Shown here: positions 39,126 through 48,367 of the stretch, piece after piece
Numbering within the stretch: the first letter of the stretch is position 1
How the letters are laid out: each line of letters opens with the position of its first letter
NCBI RefSeq assembly: GCF_000719705.1
Contig: NZ_JOHO01000002.1
Coordinates: 372,001 to 436,000 of the forward strand
Direction: 5' to 3'
Length of the DNA: 64,000 nucleotides
Source: Streptomyces sp. NRRL S-350
GTDB taxonomy: Bacteria; Actinomycetota; Actinomycetes; Streptomycetales; Streptomycetaceae
Translations under genes and position numbers: made by a program
The notes under the pieces: model-generated
Database searches by the model: none
The model's input: the letters and a program-made list of their open reading frames with translations, nothing else
Told to the model about the DNA's origin: nothing

Positions 39126-41018
39126 ATGTGCGGAATAGCCGGGGTTTACGGACTCGACGACCCGGCCGGCCTGGACCCCGAAGTCCTGACGGCCATGACC
39201 GACGCGCTGGTGCACCGGGGCCCAGACGCGCACACCACCTGCGAGACCGGCGCTTTCACCGCCGGATTCCGCCGCCTGTCGCTGGTCGACCTGGCCGGCG
39301 GCGGGCAGCCCCACGCCACCCCGGATTCCTCGGTCGTCTCGGTGTGCAACGGCGAGATATTCAACCACCGGAGCCTGCGCGAGGAACTCCGGAGAAAAGG
39401 CCACAGATTCCGGTCCGGATCGGACACGGAAGTTCTCGTCCACCTTTACGAGGAATACGGAACCGAACTCACCGACCACCTCGACGGGCAGTTCGCTTTC
39501 GCCCTCTACGACCGGCGCGCGGACCGCCTGGTGCTCGCCCGCGACCATTGCGGAATCATTCCGCTGTTCTACACGGTGGTGGCCGGGCGGATCGTCTTCG
39601 CCTCGGAGATCAAGAGCATTCTCCGGCACCCGCTGGTGGAACGCCGGGTCGACCTCCGCGGACTCGACCAGGTGCTCTCGCTGCCCGGGCTGGTGAGCCC
39701 CCGGACGATGTTCGAGGGCATCCGGTCGCTGCGCCCCGGCGAGCGGCTCGTCGCCGACCGCTCGGGACACCGCACCGAGCGCTACTGGGACCTCGACTAC
39801 CCGGTGTGGGACGACGAGGCGCGCCGCCGGGACACCGCCGCGCTCGCCGATCCGCGCGTGTTCGACGGGTACGCCGACCGGACCAGGGACCTGCTCCGAG
39901 CCGCCGTCCGCTCCCGGTCGGTCGCGGACGTCCCCGTCGGCATGTACCTCAGCGGCGGCCTGGACTCCAGCCTGATCGGCGGACTCATGGCCGCCGAGCG
40001 CCCCGACCACGCGTGGCCCAGCTACGCGGTCACCTTCCCCGGCAGCAGCATCGACGAGGCGCGCTACCAGCGGCTGGTGGCCGGCAAGATCGGCACCCGG
40101 CACCACGAGGTGCCGGTCGACTCCGCGGACACCGCCGGCCTGCTCGCCGGCATGGTCCGGCACGCCGAGACCCCGGTGAAGGAGTCCTACAACGTCTGCT
40201 CGATGCTGCTGGCCCGGAAGGTCCGCGCCACCGGCACGGTCGCGGTGCTCAGCGGCGAAGGCGCCGACGAACTGTTCGGCGGCTACCCGGGCTACCTGTT
40301 CGACACGGGCGGCCCCGGCCGGGGGCCGGGCGACCTCCTGGAGGAGCAGCTCGAACGCGAGGCCGCCCACCGGATGTGGGGCCTGGACCTGCGGTACGAG
40401 ACCGACCAGCTCCCCGCCCACGACCTGCGCCGCCAGCTCTACAGCGGCCCGCTGGCCGAGGAGTTCGACGGCTTCTCGGTGACCTCCCAGCGCCTCGTCG
40501 AACCGGACCGCCTGGTCGGGCGCCACCCCCTGCACCAGCGCTCCTACCTCGACTTCCACCTGCGGCTCGCCGACCACCTGCTCGGCGACCACGGCGACCG
40601 GATGGCCATGGCCGGCTCCGTCGAGATGCGCTTCCCGTTCCTGGCCAGGGACGTCGTCCGGCACGCGACCGCGATCCCGCCGTCCCTGATGACGGCCCAC
40701 GGCCGGGAGAAGGCCGTGCTGCGCCGCGCGGCCGAGGGCCTCGTCCCGCACGAGGTGCTGAACCGCCGCAAGTTCGGCTTCCGCAGCCAGACCAGCACCG
40801 AACTCCTGCTGGCCGGCGACGAGTGGTTCAACGACCTGCTCTCCCCCGCGACCGTGCGCCGGCAGGGCTACTTCGACCCGGCCGTCGTCGCCGAACTGGT
40901 CCGCCGGCAGACGTCGGGGGCCCGCACCGTGCACCCGCACCTGGACACGGACTACCTGCTCGTCATCGCGACCTTCGCGATCTTCCTGGAGGAGTTCGAC
41001 CTGCCGTGCCTGGGATGA
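39126..41018 (+). CDS. Asparagine synthase (glutamine-hydrolysing) family amidotransferase
   Basis: 630 residues. Mature N-terminal Cys2 (MCGIAGVYG) and the glutaminase landmarks FRRLSLVDL, NGEIFN and SGSDTEVL show a functional Ntn-hydrolase half. The synthetase half has the PP-loop MYLSGGLDSSLIGG (Ser276) and LSGEGADELFGGYPGY. So ammonia from Gln is transferred to an ATP-activated carboxylate. In this setting it may make Asn or an amide on an Asp-derived residue rather than serve primary metabolism, because it heads the biosynthetic operon and overlaps the racemase gene. Beta-lactam synthetases share this fold, but they usually lack Cys2. Confidence 0.9.
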   Translation: MCGIAGVYGLDDPAGLDPEVLTAMTDALVHRGPDAHTTCETGAFTAGFRRLSLVDLAGGGQPHATPDSSVVSVCNGEIFNHRSLREELRRKGHRFRSGSDTEVLVHLYEEYGTELTDHLDGQFAFALYDRRADRLVLARDHCGIIPLFYTVVAGRIVFASEIKSILRHPLVERRVDLRGLDQVLSLPGLVSPRTMFEGIRSLRPGERLVADRSGHRTERYWDLDYPVWDDEARRRDTAALADPRVFDGYADRTRDLLRAAVRSRSVADVPVGMYLSGGLDSSLIGGLMAAERPDHAWPSYAVTFPGSSIDEARYQRLVAGKIGTRHHEVPVDSADTAGLLAGMVRHAETPVKESYNVCSMLLARKVRATGTVAVLSGEGADELFGGYPGYLFDTGGPGRGPGDLLEEQLEREAAHRMWGLDLRYETDQLPAHDLRRQLYSGPLAEEFDGFSVTSQRLVEPDRLVGRHPLHQRSYLDFHLRLADHLLGDHGDRMAMAGSVEMRFPFLARDVVRHATAIPPSLMTAHGREKAVLRRAAEGLVPHEVLNRRKFGFRSQTSTELLLAGDEWFNDLLSPATVRRQGYFDPAVVAELVRRQTSGARTVHPHLDTDYLLVIATFAIFLEEFDLPCLG

Positions 41019-41800
41019 CCCGAGAACGCGTCAGCACGCCCCCGCCCGCCGCCGCGCGGCCCCTCCCGGCGGACGGACCCGCGCCCGCCGGGCAGCCCGG
41101 CACCCGCAGGCCGCTGATCGGCGTGATCGGCGGCATGGGACCGCTGGCCTCCACCGAACTGCTCAACACGGTGTACGGACTCGACCCGCCGGAGCACGAA
41201 CAGCTCGCCGCCCGGATCCTGCTCTGGTCCGACCCGGCCGTCGCCGACCGGACCACGGCGATCCAGTCCGGGACGGTCGACCTCGTGCGCGAAGCACTGG
41301 AGGACTCGGTCGACCGCCTGCTCACCGCCGGCGCCGACGTCGTCGTGGTCGCGTGCATCACCGCGCACCCCGCCATCCGGCTGCTGCCGGAGCGGCTGCG
41401 CTCCCGGTGCGTCTCCCTGGTGGACCTGGTCTTCGAGCGGCTCGCCGAACGCCCCGGCCGCCACCTGGTGCTGTGCACCCGGGGCAGCGTCCTCGCCGGG
41501 GTCTTCACCGGCCACGAGCGCTGGCCCGAGTTCGCGCACCGCCTGGTCCTGCCCGACGAGGCCGACCAGGAACAGCTGCACCACCACATCTACCGGCTCA
41601 AGCGCAACGCCGACCGGCTCCCGACGATCGACTTCGTCCGCGGGCTGCTGCCCAGGTACCGGGCCGCGGCGTTCGTCGCCGGCTGCACCGAACTGCACCT
41701 GGTGACCCGGGCGATCGAGGCCCGCGGGCTGACCGGGCAGCTGCCCAGCATCGACCCGATGACCGTCATCGCCCAGCGAATCAAGGATGGAGCACTATGA
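41015..41800 (+). CDS. Aspartate/glutamate racemase family protein
   Basis: 261 residues. A 30-residue Pro/Ala-rich extension precedes LIGVIGGMGPLASTELLNTV, typical of the aspartate racemase subgroup. Both catalytic cysteines are present: Cys114 in VVACITAHPAI and Cys224 in VAGCTELHLV. It interconverts L- and D-Asp (or Glu) without PLP. The NRPSs have no epimerisation domain, so this enzyme may supply a D-acidic residue for one of the free-standing A domains. The start overlaps the amidotransferase stop (ATGA) and the stop overlaps the next start. Confidence 0.87.
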   Translation: MTRERVSTPPPAAARPLPADGPAPAGQPGTRRPLIGVIGGMGPLASTELLNTVYGLDPPEHEQLAARILLWSDPAVADRTTAIQSGTVDLVREALEDSVDRLLTAGADVVVVACITAHPAIRLLPERLRSRCVSLVDLVFERLAERPGRHLVLCTRGSVLAGVFTGHERWPEFAHRLVLPDEADQEQLHHHIYRLKRNADRLPTIDFVRGLLPRYRAAAFVAGCTELHLVTRAIEARGLTGQLPSIDPMTVIAQRIKDGAL

Positions 41801-43533
41801 CAACGCCGACGGTTCTGTGGCGATGGGCGGACAGCCTGGCCCGTGACGGCGCCCGCTGTGCCGTCAAGTCAGGTGAGCGGGAGGTGAGTTACCGGGAGCT
41901 CGCGGGCCGGGTGGCCGGCTACCAGGGCGCGTTCGAGCGGATCGGCAGGCCCGCCGACCCGGTCCTGCTCTCCTGTGCCGACCCGGTCGAGGTGATCGCG
42001 GCCGTCCTCGGCTGCGCGGCCGCCGGCCGCACCTTCGCACCGGTCGACCCCCGGCTGCCCGCCGCCGTGCTGGACGGCGTGCTCACCGCCCTCCGGCCGG
42101 GCGCGGTCGTCGCCGACGCCGCGGGCCGCGAGGCGCTCGCCGGCCGCCGACTGCCCGACGGCGTCGCGCTCGTGCGCCCCGAGACGGTGGAGCCCCGCGC
42201 CTGGTCCGCCGAGGCCTGGCAGCAGGCCGCACCGGAGGACCGCGGGTACGTCTACTTCACGTCCGGGACGACCGGCCGCCCGAAGGGCATCCGCGGCAGC
42301 CTGCGGGCCGTCCACCACTTCGTCGACTGGGAGATCGCCGAGTTCGGGATCGGCGAGGGCACCAAGGTCTCCCAGCTGACCTCCCCGGGCTTCGACGCGT
42401 TCCTGCGCGACGCCTTCACCCCGCTGTGCGCGGGCGGCACCGTCTGCGTGAACCCCGCCGCCGAGACGCCGGTCGGCGAAGGCCTGGCACGCTGGCTCAC
42501 CGAGAACGAGGTCGAGGTCCTGCACTGCGTGCCGACCCTCTTCCGCACCCTGCGCTCCGCCGCCCTGACCCCCGCCTCCTTCCCGGCCCTGCGCGCCGTG
42601 CTGCTCGCGGGCGAACCGCTCCACCCCTCCGACGTCTCGTGGTGGCGCGGACTGTTCGGCGACGGCAAGGACCTGGTCAACCTGTACGGGCCGTCGGAGA
42701 CGACCATGACGAAGCTCTTCCACCGGACGACGGCGGAGGACGCCCACGCCCGGCTGGTGCCGGTCGGCCGACCGCTGCCGGGCGTGACGGCCCGGGTCCT
42801 CACCGGGCCCGGCGATCCGCAGGACGCGCTCGGCGAGGTGGAGCTGGAGGTCCCGTTCCCGCTGCTCGGCTACCTCGGCGAGGACGAGTGGCGCGGCACG
42901 GCCACCAGCTACCGCACCGGCGACCTCGGCAGGTTCCGGCCCGACGGCGCGCTGGAGCTGTACGGCCGCCGCGACCAGCAGGTCAAGGTCCACGGCGTGC
43001 GCATCGACCTCGGCGAGGTCGAGAACGCCCTGCGCGGCCACCCGGGGGTGCAGGACGCCTGCGCGGCGGCGGTCACGGAGGACGTGTCGACCGCCCTGGC
43101 CGCCTACGTGGTGGCCCCGGACGTCACCGACGCCGAACTGCGCGCGCACGCCGCGCAGCGGCTCGCCCCCGGCCTGCGGCCCTCGGTGTTCGTCCGCATG
43201 GCGGCGATCCCCCGCACGCTCAACGGCAAGGTGGAGCGCCGCTCCCTGCCGCGCATCCCGCTGCAGCGGGCGGCGGAGAGCGCACAGCCGCCGCAGGGGC
43301 CGGCGGAGACCCGGATCGCCGCGATCTGGAGCGAGATCCTCGGCCTGGCCGGTGTCAACCGCGACGACGACTTCACCCTGCTCGGCGGCGACTCCCTGGC
43401 GATCGCGCGGCTGATGGACCGGGTCCGCTACGAGTACCAGGTGGACCTGCCGCTGCGCGCGTTCCTCCAGGACCCCACCGTCGCCGGGCTCGCCTCGGCC
43501 GTGTCCGACCGCATGGCGCGGAGCGGGTCGTGA
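41797..43533 (+). CDS. Stand-alone NRPS A-T protein
   Basis: 578 residues: adenylation domain (about 1-495) with YFTSGTTGRPKGI, LYGPSETT, SYRTGDL and the catalytic Lys in RTLNGKVERRSL, then a carrier domain with Ser533 in LLGGDSLAI. No condensation domain. Specificity positions read approximately D-A-R-H-L-A-L-M-T-K, which I cannot match to a known substrate. Coupled by overlap to the racemase gene, so a D-acidic or related residue is a natural guess. It is probably a loading or in-trans charging unit for T domains elsewhere in the cluster. Confidence 0.88.
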   Translation: MTTPTVLWRWADSLARDGARCAVKSGEREVSYRELAGRVAGYQGAFERIGRPADPVLLSCADPVEVIAAVLGCAAAGRTFAPVDPRLPAAVLDGVLTALRPGAVVADAAGREALAGRRLPDGVALVRPETVEPRAWSAEAWQQAAPEDRGYVYFTSGTTGRPKGIRGSLRAVHHFVDWEIAEFGIGEGTKVSQLTSPGFDAFLRDAFTPLCAGGTVCVNPAAETPVGEGLARWLTENEVEVLHCVPTLFRTLRSAALTPASFPALRAVLLAGEPLHPSDVSWWRGLFGDGKDLVNLYGPSETTMTKLFHRTTAEDAHARLVPVGRPLPGVTARVLTGPGDPQDALGEVELEVPFPLLGYLGEDEWRGTATSYRTGDLGRFRPDGALELYGRRDQQVKVHGVRIDLGEVENALRGHPGVQDACAAAVTEDVSTALAAYVVAPDVTDAELRAHAAQRLAPGLRPSVFVRMAAIPRTLNGKVERRSLPRIPLQRAAESAQPPQGPAETRIAAIWSEILGLAGVNRDDDFTLLGGDSLAIARLMDRVRYEYQVDLPLRAFLQDPTVAGLASAVSDRMARSGS

Positions 43534-46145
43534 GCGCCCCCGCGGCGGCCCGGCCCGCGAACGCCGTGCTCCGCGCCCGCCTGACGGGGGAACTGGACGT
43601 CCCCGCGCTGTCGGCCGCCGTCGACGACCTGGTGGCCGCGCGCCCGGAGCTGAAGGCGGCGGGGGAGCGGGCCGCCCGGGTCCGGCTGAGGACCGTCGAC
43701 CTGTCGCGGTCCGCCGCGGAGCAGCAGCGGCACGTCCTCGCCGACCTGGCCGCCGACGAGGCCGCCCGGCCGGTCGGCGCCGCGGGCCGCCCCCGGCTGC
43801 GGGCCTGCCTCGCCGCGCTGGGCGCCGGGGCGTACGAACTGCTGCTCGCGGTGGACGGGCGGCGGGCCGACGCGTGGTCGGTCGCGGAGCTGACCCGGGA
43901 CCTCGGCGCCGCCTACCGCGCGCGGACCGCCGACGCACCGCCGCCCCCGACCCGGCCCCTGCCGGGCACCTGGTTCCCCGGCGAGCGGGCGTCCCGCGCC
44001 CTGCCCGGAGAGCCCGGAGAGCCCGGAGAGCCCGGAGAGCCCGCGGGGTCCGGGGAGCCCGGCGCCGCGGCCGAGCGGCTGATCGCCGCCTTCGCCGCGG
44101 TGCTCGGCCGGTACGCCGGGACGGACGAAGCCGTGCTGACCGTGCCGGACGGCCCGGCGCAGCGGGCGATCCGGCTGGACCTCTCCGGCGCCCTGACGCC
44201 CGCTCGGCTGGGCGCCCTGGTGCGTACGGCACCCGAGGCCGGCCCGGACGGACCGGACTTCCCGATCCGCGCCGTGTTCGCGGGCCACGACCTCCCGGCC
44301 GCGGCCCTGGACCTGCCGGGCGTCGCGGCCGAGGTGACGGTCGACTGCCCGCCCGATCCGGAGGGCCGGCTGACCCTGGCCCTGACCGGTCCGCACGAGT
44401 TCACCGTCGCCCTCACCGGCGCGCTGCCGGGCCTGGTGACGGCCGAGGGCTTCGCCGACCACCTCGTCCTGGCGCTGCGGTTCGGCCTCGACACCCCCGG
44501 CCGCCCGCTGGCCGAACTCGACCTCTCCGGCCGCCCCGCGCCCCACCCGGCACCCGCCCCCGCCACCACCCGGCCGCACCGCGACTACCTGGCCTTCCTG
44601 GACGAGGAGTTCGCGGCGCGGGTGAAGGAGGCCCCCGAGGCGGTCGCGGTGCGCTCCGCGGAGGGCACGCTCGACTACGGCGGGCTCGACCGGTGGAGCT
44701 GCCGGACGGCCCACCTGCTGGCGGCCCACGGCGCGGGCCCCGGCCAGGTGGTGGCGCTGCTGCTGAGCGGCGGCGCCGGGCAGATCGCGGCCGTCGTCGG
44801 CGCGATGCGCACCGGCGCGACCTTCACCTGCCTGAACCCGGCCGACCCGGACGCCCGCCTCCGCGACATCCTGGCCGGCTCCGGGGCGGTCTGCGTGCTG
44901 GCCGACGAAGCCGCCGCCGCGGCGCACCCCGCGCTGCTCGGACCGGACGGCCGGTTCGCGGGCCTGCCGGTGCTCCCGCCGGTACCCGCGCCGGGCGATG
45001 ACCCGCCGGGGGAGCGGGACCGCTTCCCGGCCGCGCCGGTCGGCGACCACCCGCTGTGCATCGTGCACACCTCGGGGACCACCGGGACGCCGAAGGGGAT
45101 CGCGCTGTCGCGGGCCGCGTTCGCGCAGTTCGCCGAGTGGCAGCGGGAGCGGTTCGGGATCGGGCCGCGGAGCCGGGTCGCCCAGTGGGCACCGCTCACC
45201 TACGACGCCGCGTACACCGAGGTCTTCGCGGCGCTCACCGCCGGCGCCGCGCTCTGCCTGCCGCCCGCCGCGGCCCGGCGCGATCCGGTCGCGGTGGTGC
45301 GCTGGCTGCGCCAGGAGCGGATCGGGCAGATCCAGACCGTGCCGTCGTTCTTCCGGCTGCTCACCGAGGCGCTGGACGCGCAGGGCGGCGAACTGCCGGA
45401 CCTGCGGCACGTCCTGATCGCCGGTGAGGTGTTCCCGGCGGACCTGGCCGCGGCGTGGGCGCGCCGGGCGGTGCGGCCGGGGCTGCACAACCTGTACGGG
45501 CCCACCGAGTGCATCCTCGCCACCCACCACGAACTGCCCCCGGGCGGGGCGTTCCCGGCCGGGGTGCCGATCGGCGCGGCGATCCCGGGCCGGGAGGCCG
45601 TCGTCCTGGACCCCCTCGGCCGGCCGTGCCCCGCCGGGGTGCCCGGCGAGATCCACCTGCGGAGCGACTTCCTGGCGGGCTCCTACCACCGCCGGCCCGC
45701 CGAGACGGCCTCGGCGTACCTGCCGGACCCCTGGCGGCCGGGCCGGACGCTGTACCGCACCGGGGACCGCGGGTACTGGCGGGCGGACGGCACGCTGGCG
45801 TTCACCGGCCGGACCGGCAACCAGGTGAAGATCCGCGGCAACCGGGTCGAACTGGACGAGGTCGAGGCGGTGCTGGAGCAGCAGCCCGGGGTGCGGGAGG
45901 CCGCCGCGGCCGTCCGCACCACCGCCGCCGGCGACCCCTGCCTGGTGGGCTACGTGGTGGCCGACACCGGGGTCTCCGGCGAGGAGCTGCGGCGGCTCGT
46001 CGCGGCGCGGCTGCCGGCCCCCGCGGTGCCCGACCTGATCGCGGTGCTGGCCGACCTGCCGCGCACCACCACCAACAAACGTGATCGCGCACGGCTGCCC
46101 TGGCCCCTGCCGGCACGCCGGAACGAACTGGAGGGTGAATCATGA
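43530..46145 (+). CDS. NRPS protein with degenerate condensation domain and A domain, no carrier
   Basis: 871 residues. The first about 340 resemble a shrunken condensation domain, but HHxxxDG is replaced by DGRRADAWS (both His lost), so it should not condense. The A domain (about 350-865) has VHTSGTTGTPKGIAL, NLYGPTE, LYRTGDRG and TTNKRDR with the catalytic Lys, but no carrier domain follows. Pocket residues read roughly D-A-T-Q-L-A-L-L-A-K; substrate unassigned. It must charge a carrier on another protein. The linker holds four CCCGGAGAG tandem copies (44004-44039), coding GEP repeats. The GTG start overlaps the previous stop. Confidence 0.85.
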   Translation: MSAPAAARPANAVLRARLTGELDVPALSAAVDDLVAARPELKAAGERAARVRLRTVDLSRSAAEQQRHVLADLAADEAARPVGAAGRPRLRACLAALGAGAYELLLAVDGRRADAWSVAELTRDLGAAYRARTADAPPPPTRPLPGTWFPGERASRALPGEPGEPGEPGEPAGSGEPGAAAERLIAAFAAVLGRYAGTDEAVLTVPDGPAQRAIRLDLSGALTPARLGALVRTAPEAGPDGPDFPIRAVFAGHDLPAAALDLPGVAAEVTVDCPPDPEGRLTLALTGPHEFTVALTGALPGLVTAEGFADHLVLALRFGLDTPGRPLAELDLSGRPAPHPAPAPATTRPHRDYLAFLDEEFAARVKEAPEAVAVRSAEGTLDYGGLDRWSCRTAHLLAAHGAGPGQVVALLLSGGAGQIAAVVGAMRTGATFTCLNPADPDARLRDILAGSGAVCVLADEAAAAAHPALLGPDGRFAGLPVLPPVPAPGDDPPGERDRFPAAPVGDHPLCIVHTSGTTGTPKGIALSRAAFAQFAEWQRERFGIGPRSRVAQWAPLTYDAAYTEVFAALTAGAALCLPPAAARRDPVAVVRWLRQERIGQIQTVPSFFRLLTEALDAQGGELPDLRHVLIAGEVFPADLAAAWARRAVRPGLHNLYGPTECILATHHELPPGGAFPAGVPIGAAIPGREAVVLDPLGRPCPAGVPGEIHLRSDFLAGSYHRRPAETASAYLPDPWRPGRTLYRTGDRGYWRADGTLAFTGRTGNQVKIRGNRVELDEVEAVLEQQPGVREAAAAVRTTAAGDPCLVGYVVADTGVSGEELRRLVAARLPAPAVPDLIAVLADLPRTTTNKRDRARLPWPLPARRNELEGES

Positions 46146-48367
46146 GGAACGCCGAAGCGGCGATCGAGGCCCTGGCGGCCGGGACCGGGGCCGACCCGGA
46201 CACCGTGCGACTTGCCGCGTCGTTCAAGGTGGCGGCGGTGCTCACCGGCTCCGACGCGCTCACCGGCTCCGACGCGCTCACCGGCTCCGACGCCCCCACC
46301 GGCTCCGACGCGCACGGCGACGGCGGCCCGAGCTGGCGCGAGCTGATCGCCCGGGTCGCCACCCCGCAGGGGCGGGCCGAGGCGGAGCGGGTCCGGGCGG
46401 AGGCCGCCGAGCAGGAGCACGTCGGCCCCGAGCGGGCCGAGGGCTACGTCCGGGCGGTCCTGGAGCGGATGGCCGCCTCCCCGGACGAGGCGCACGACGC
46501 CCACGGCCTGGTGGCGGGCGAGGAGTTGGCGGCCACGCTCGCGGGCTCGGGCGGGCCGGTCCGGCCGCTGCCGGACCGCCGGTTCCACGAGCTGTTCGAG
46601 GAGCGGGTGCGCCGGCACCCCGACGCGGTCGCCGCCGTGCAGGCCGGGCGGAGCTGGACGTACGCGGAGCTGAACGGCCGCGCCAACCGGATCGCCCGCG
46701 CGCTGCGGCAGCAGGGGCTGGCGGACGAGGACGTGGTGGCCGTGGTGGCCGAGCGTTCGCTGGAGTGGATGGCCGCGGTGGTCGCGATCTTCAAGGCGGG
46801 CGGCTGCTACCTCCCGCTGGATCCGGCCTTCCCGGCCGAGCGGATCTCCGTCGTGCTGGAGCGCAGCGGCTGCCGCCGGGTCCTGGCGGACCCGGGACTG
46901 GCCCAGCTCGACGAAGCGGTCCGGGGGCGCGGGGTGACCGTCTCGCTGCTGACCGACATACCGGGAGACGTGGGCCCCGCCTCCGAGGAGGACCTCGGAC
47001 TGCCCGTCCGCGCCGACCAGTTGGCGTACATCTACTTCACCTCGGGCTCGACCGGTGAGCCCAAGGGCGCGATGTGCGAGCACGCCGGCTTCCTCAACCA
47101 CCTCTACGCCAAGATCGAGGACCTGGACGTCCGGGAGGGCGACGTCATCGCCCAGACCGCCCCGCAGTGCTTCGACATCTCGCTGTGGCAGCTGGTCTGC
47201 GCGCTGCTGGTCGGCGGCCGGACGGAGATCATCGGGCAGGACACCGTCACCGACGTCCGCCGGTTCGTCGACACCGTCACCCGGGCCGGCGTCCAGGTGG
47301 CCCAACTGGTGCCCTCCTACCTGGACCTGGTGCTGGAGACGCTGCAGGGCGACAGCCGCGGCCTGCCGTCGCTGCGCTGCCTCGCGGTGACGGGCGAGGC
47401 GCTCAAGGCAGAGCTGGTGCACCGCTGGTTCGCCGCCTTCCCCGGCATCCCGCTGGTCAACTGCTACGGCACGACGGAGGTTTCGGACGACACCAACCAC
47501 GGCGTGCTGCACCGCCCGCCGGCCGGCCGGTCGGTGCCGCTCGGTCCGCCGACCTGCAACGTCCGCGTGTACGTGATGGACGAGCGGCTGCGCATGGTCC
47601 CCGACGGGGCGCCGGGGGAGATCGTCTTCGCCGGGGTGTGCGTCGGCCGGGGGTACGTCAACGACGCCGCCCGGACGGAGGCCGCCTACCGGGCGGACCC
47701 GTACGTGCCGGGTGAACGGCTGTACCGCTCGGGCGACTTCGGCCGCCGGCTGCCCTCCGGCGAGTTCGAGTACCTCGGCCGCCGGGACTCGCAGGTGAAG
47801 GTGAGCGGGTTCCGGATCGAGATCGGCGAGATCGAGAACCGCCTGCTGCAGGTGCCCGGCGTCCGGGACGGCGCCGTGGTGATCGCCGGATCGACCGAGG
47901 ACCCGCAGCTGGTCGGCTTCTACAGCGGCGCCGCCGCCCCCGAGCCGGCGGCCGTGGACCGGGCCCTGGCCGCCGTCCTGCCGCACTACATGGTGCCGGG
48001 CCGGCTGCACCGCCTCGACCGGCTGCCGCTGTCCGCGAACGGCAAGATCGACCGGAAGGCGCTGACCGCCCGGGCCAAGGAGCAGGGCCGGCCGACCGCC
48101 GACGGCGGCGTGGCGCTCCCGGAGACCGACACCGAGCGCAGGGTGGCCCGGCTCTGGGCCGACCTGCTCGACGTGCCGCTCGACCAGGTCGGCCGGGGCT
48201 CCCGCTTCGTCGAGCTCGGCGGCACCTCGCTGGCCGCGATCCGGCTGGCGATCGCCCTGGACCGCGCGGTGACGGTGGGCGAGCTGAAGACCACCCCCAC
48301 CGTCGCCGAGGTGGCCGGACTCCTCGACCGCAAGGCGGCCGGCCGGAGCGCGGAGGCCCGGCGATGA
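46142..48367 (+). CDS. Stand-alone NRPS A-T protein with N-terminal extension; diamino-acid-type pocket
   Basis: 741 residues. An Ala/Glu-rich, probably helical extension of about 140 residues precedes an A domain (YFTSGSTGEPKGAM, NCYGTTE, LYRSGDFG, SANGKIDRKAL) and a carrier with Ser696 in LGGTSLAAI. Pocket positions read D-I-W-Q-A-T-C-D-D-K. The paired Asp at positions 330/331 recalls the 2,4-diaminobutyrate code of syringomycin synthetase (D-I-W-E-L-T-A-D-D-K), so a basic diamino acid is likely. This fits the 2,3-diaminobutyrate genes downstream. The extension contains four 18-nt repeats coding LTGSDA (46241-46312). Confidence 0.88.
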   Translation: MRNAEAAIEALAAGTGADPDTVRLAASFKVAAVLTGSDALTGSDALTGSDAPTGSDAHGDGGPSWRELIARVATPQGRAEAERVRAEAAEQEHVGPERAEGYVRAVLERMAASPDEAHDAHGLVAGEELAATLAGSGGPVRPLPDRRFHELFEERVRRHPDAVAAVQAGRSWTYAELNGRANRIARALRQQGLADEDVVAVVAERSLEWMAAVVAIFKAGGCYLPLDPAFPAERISVVLERSGCRRVLADPGLAQLDEAVRGRGVTVSLLTDIPGDVGPASEEDLGLPVRADQLAYIYFTSGSTGEPKGAMCEHAGFLNHLYAKIEDLDVREGDVIAQTAPQCFDISLWQLVCALLVGGRTEIIGQDTVTDVRRFVDTVTRAGVQVAQLVPSYLDLVLETLQGDSRGLPSLRCLAVTGEALKAELVHRWFAAFPGIPLVNCYGTTEVSDDTNHGVLHRPPAGRSVPLGPPTCNVRVYVMDERLRMVPDGAPGEIVFAGVCVGRGYVNDAARTEAAYRADPYVPGERLYRSGDFGRRLPSGEFEYLGRRDSQVKVSGFRIEIGEIENRLLQVPGVRDGAVVIAGSTEDPQLVGFYSGAAAPEPAAVDRALAAVLPHYMVPGRLHRLDRLPLSANGKIDRKALTARAKEQGRPTADGGVALPETDTERRVARLWADLLDVPLDQVGRGSRFVELGGTSLAAIRLAIALDRAVTVGELKTTPTVAEVAGLLDRKAAGRSAEARR
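46241..46312 (+). repeat. Four tandem 18-nt repeats inside the A-T gene
   Basis: Units of CTCACCGGCTCCGACGCG at 46241, 46259, 46277 and 46295 (the last two differ by one base). They encode LTGSDA three times and PTGSDA once, in frame, in the N-terminal extension. Confidence 0.95.

Noticed and set aside
39126..41018. Beta-lactam synthetase instead of asparagine synthase.
   Set aside because: The N-terminal Cys2 and the glutaminase motifs are intact, while beta-lactam synthetases usually lack the catalytic Cys; no carboxyethylarginine-type partner is present.
46241..46312. Regular repeats resembling a small CRISPR array.
   Set aside because: The 18-nt units are contiguous with no spacers, preserve the reading frame (LTGSDA) and lie inside a coding gene; no cas gene is present.
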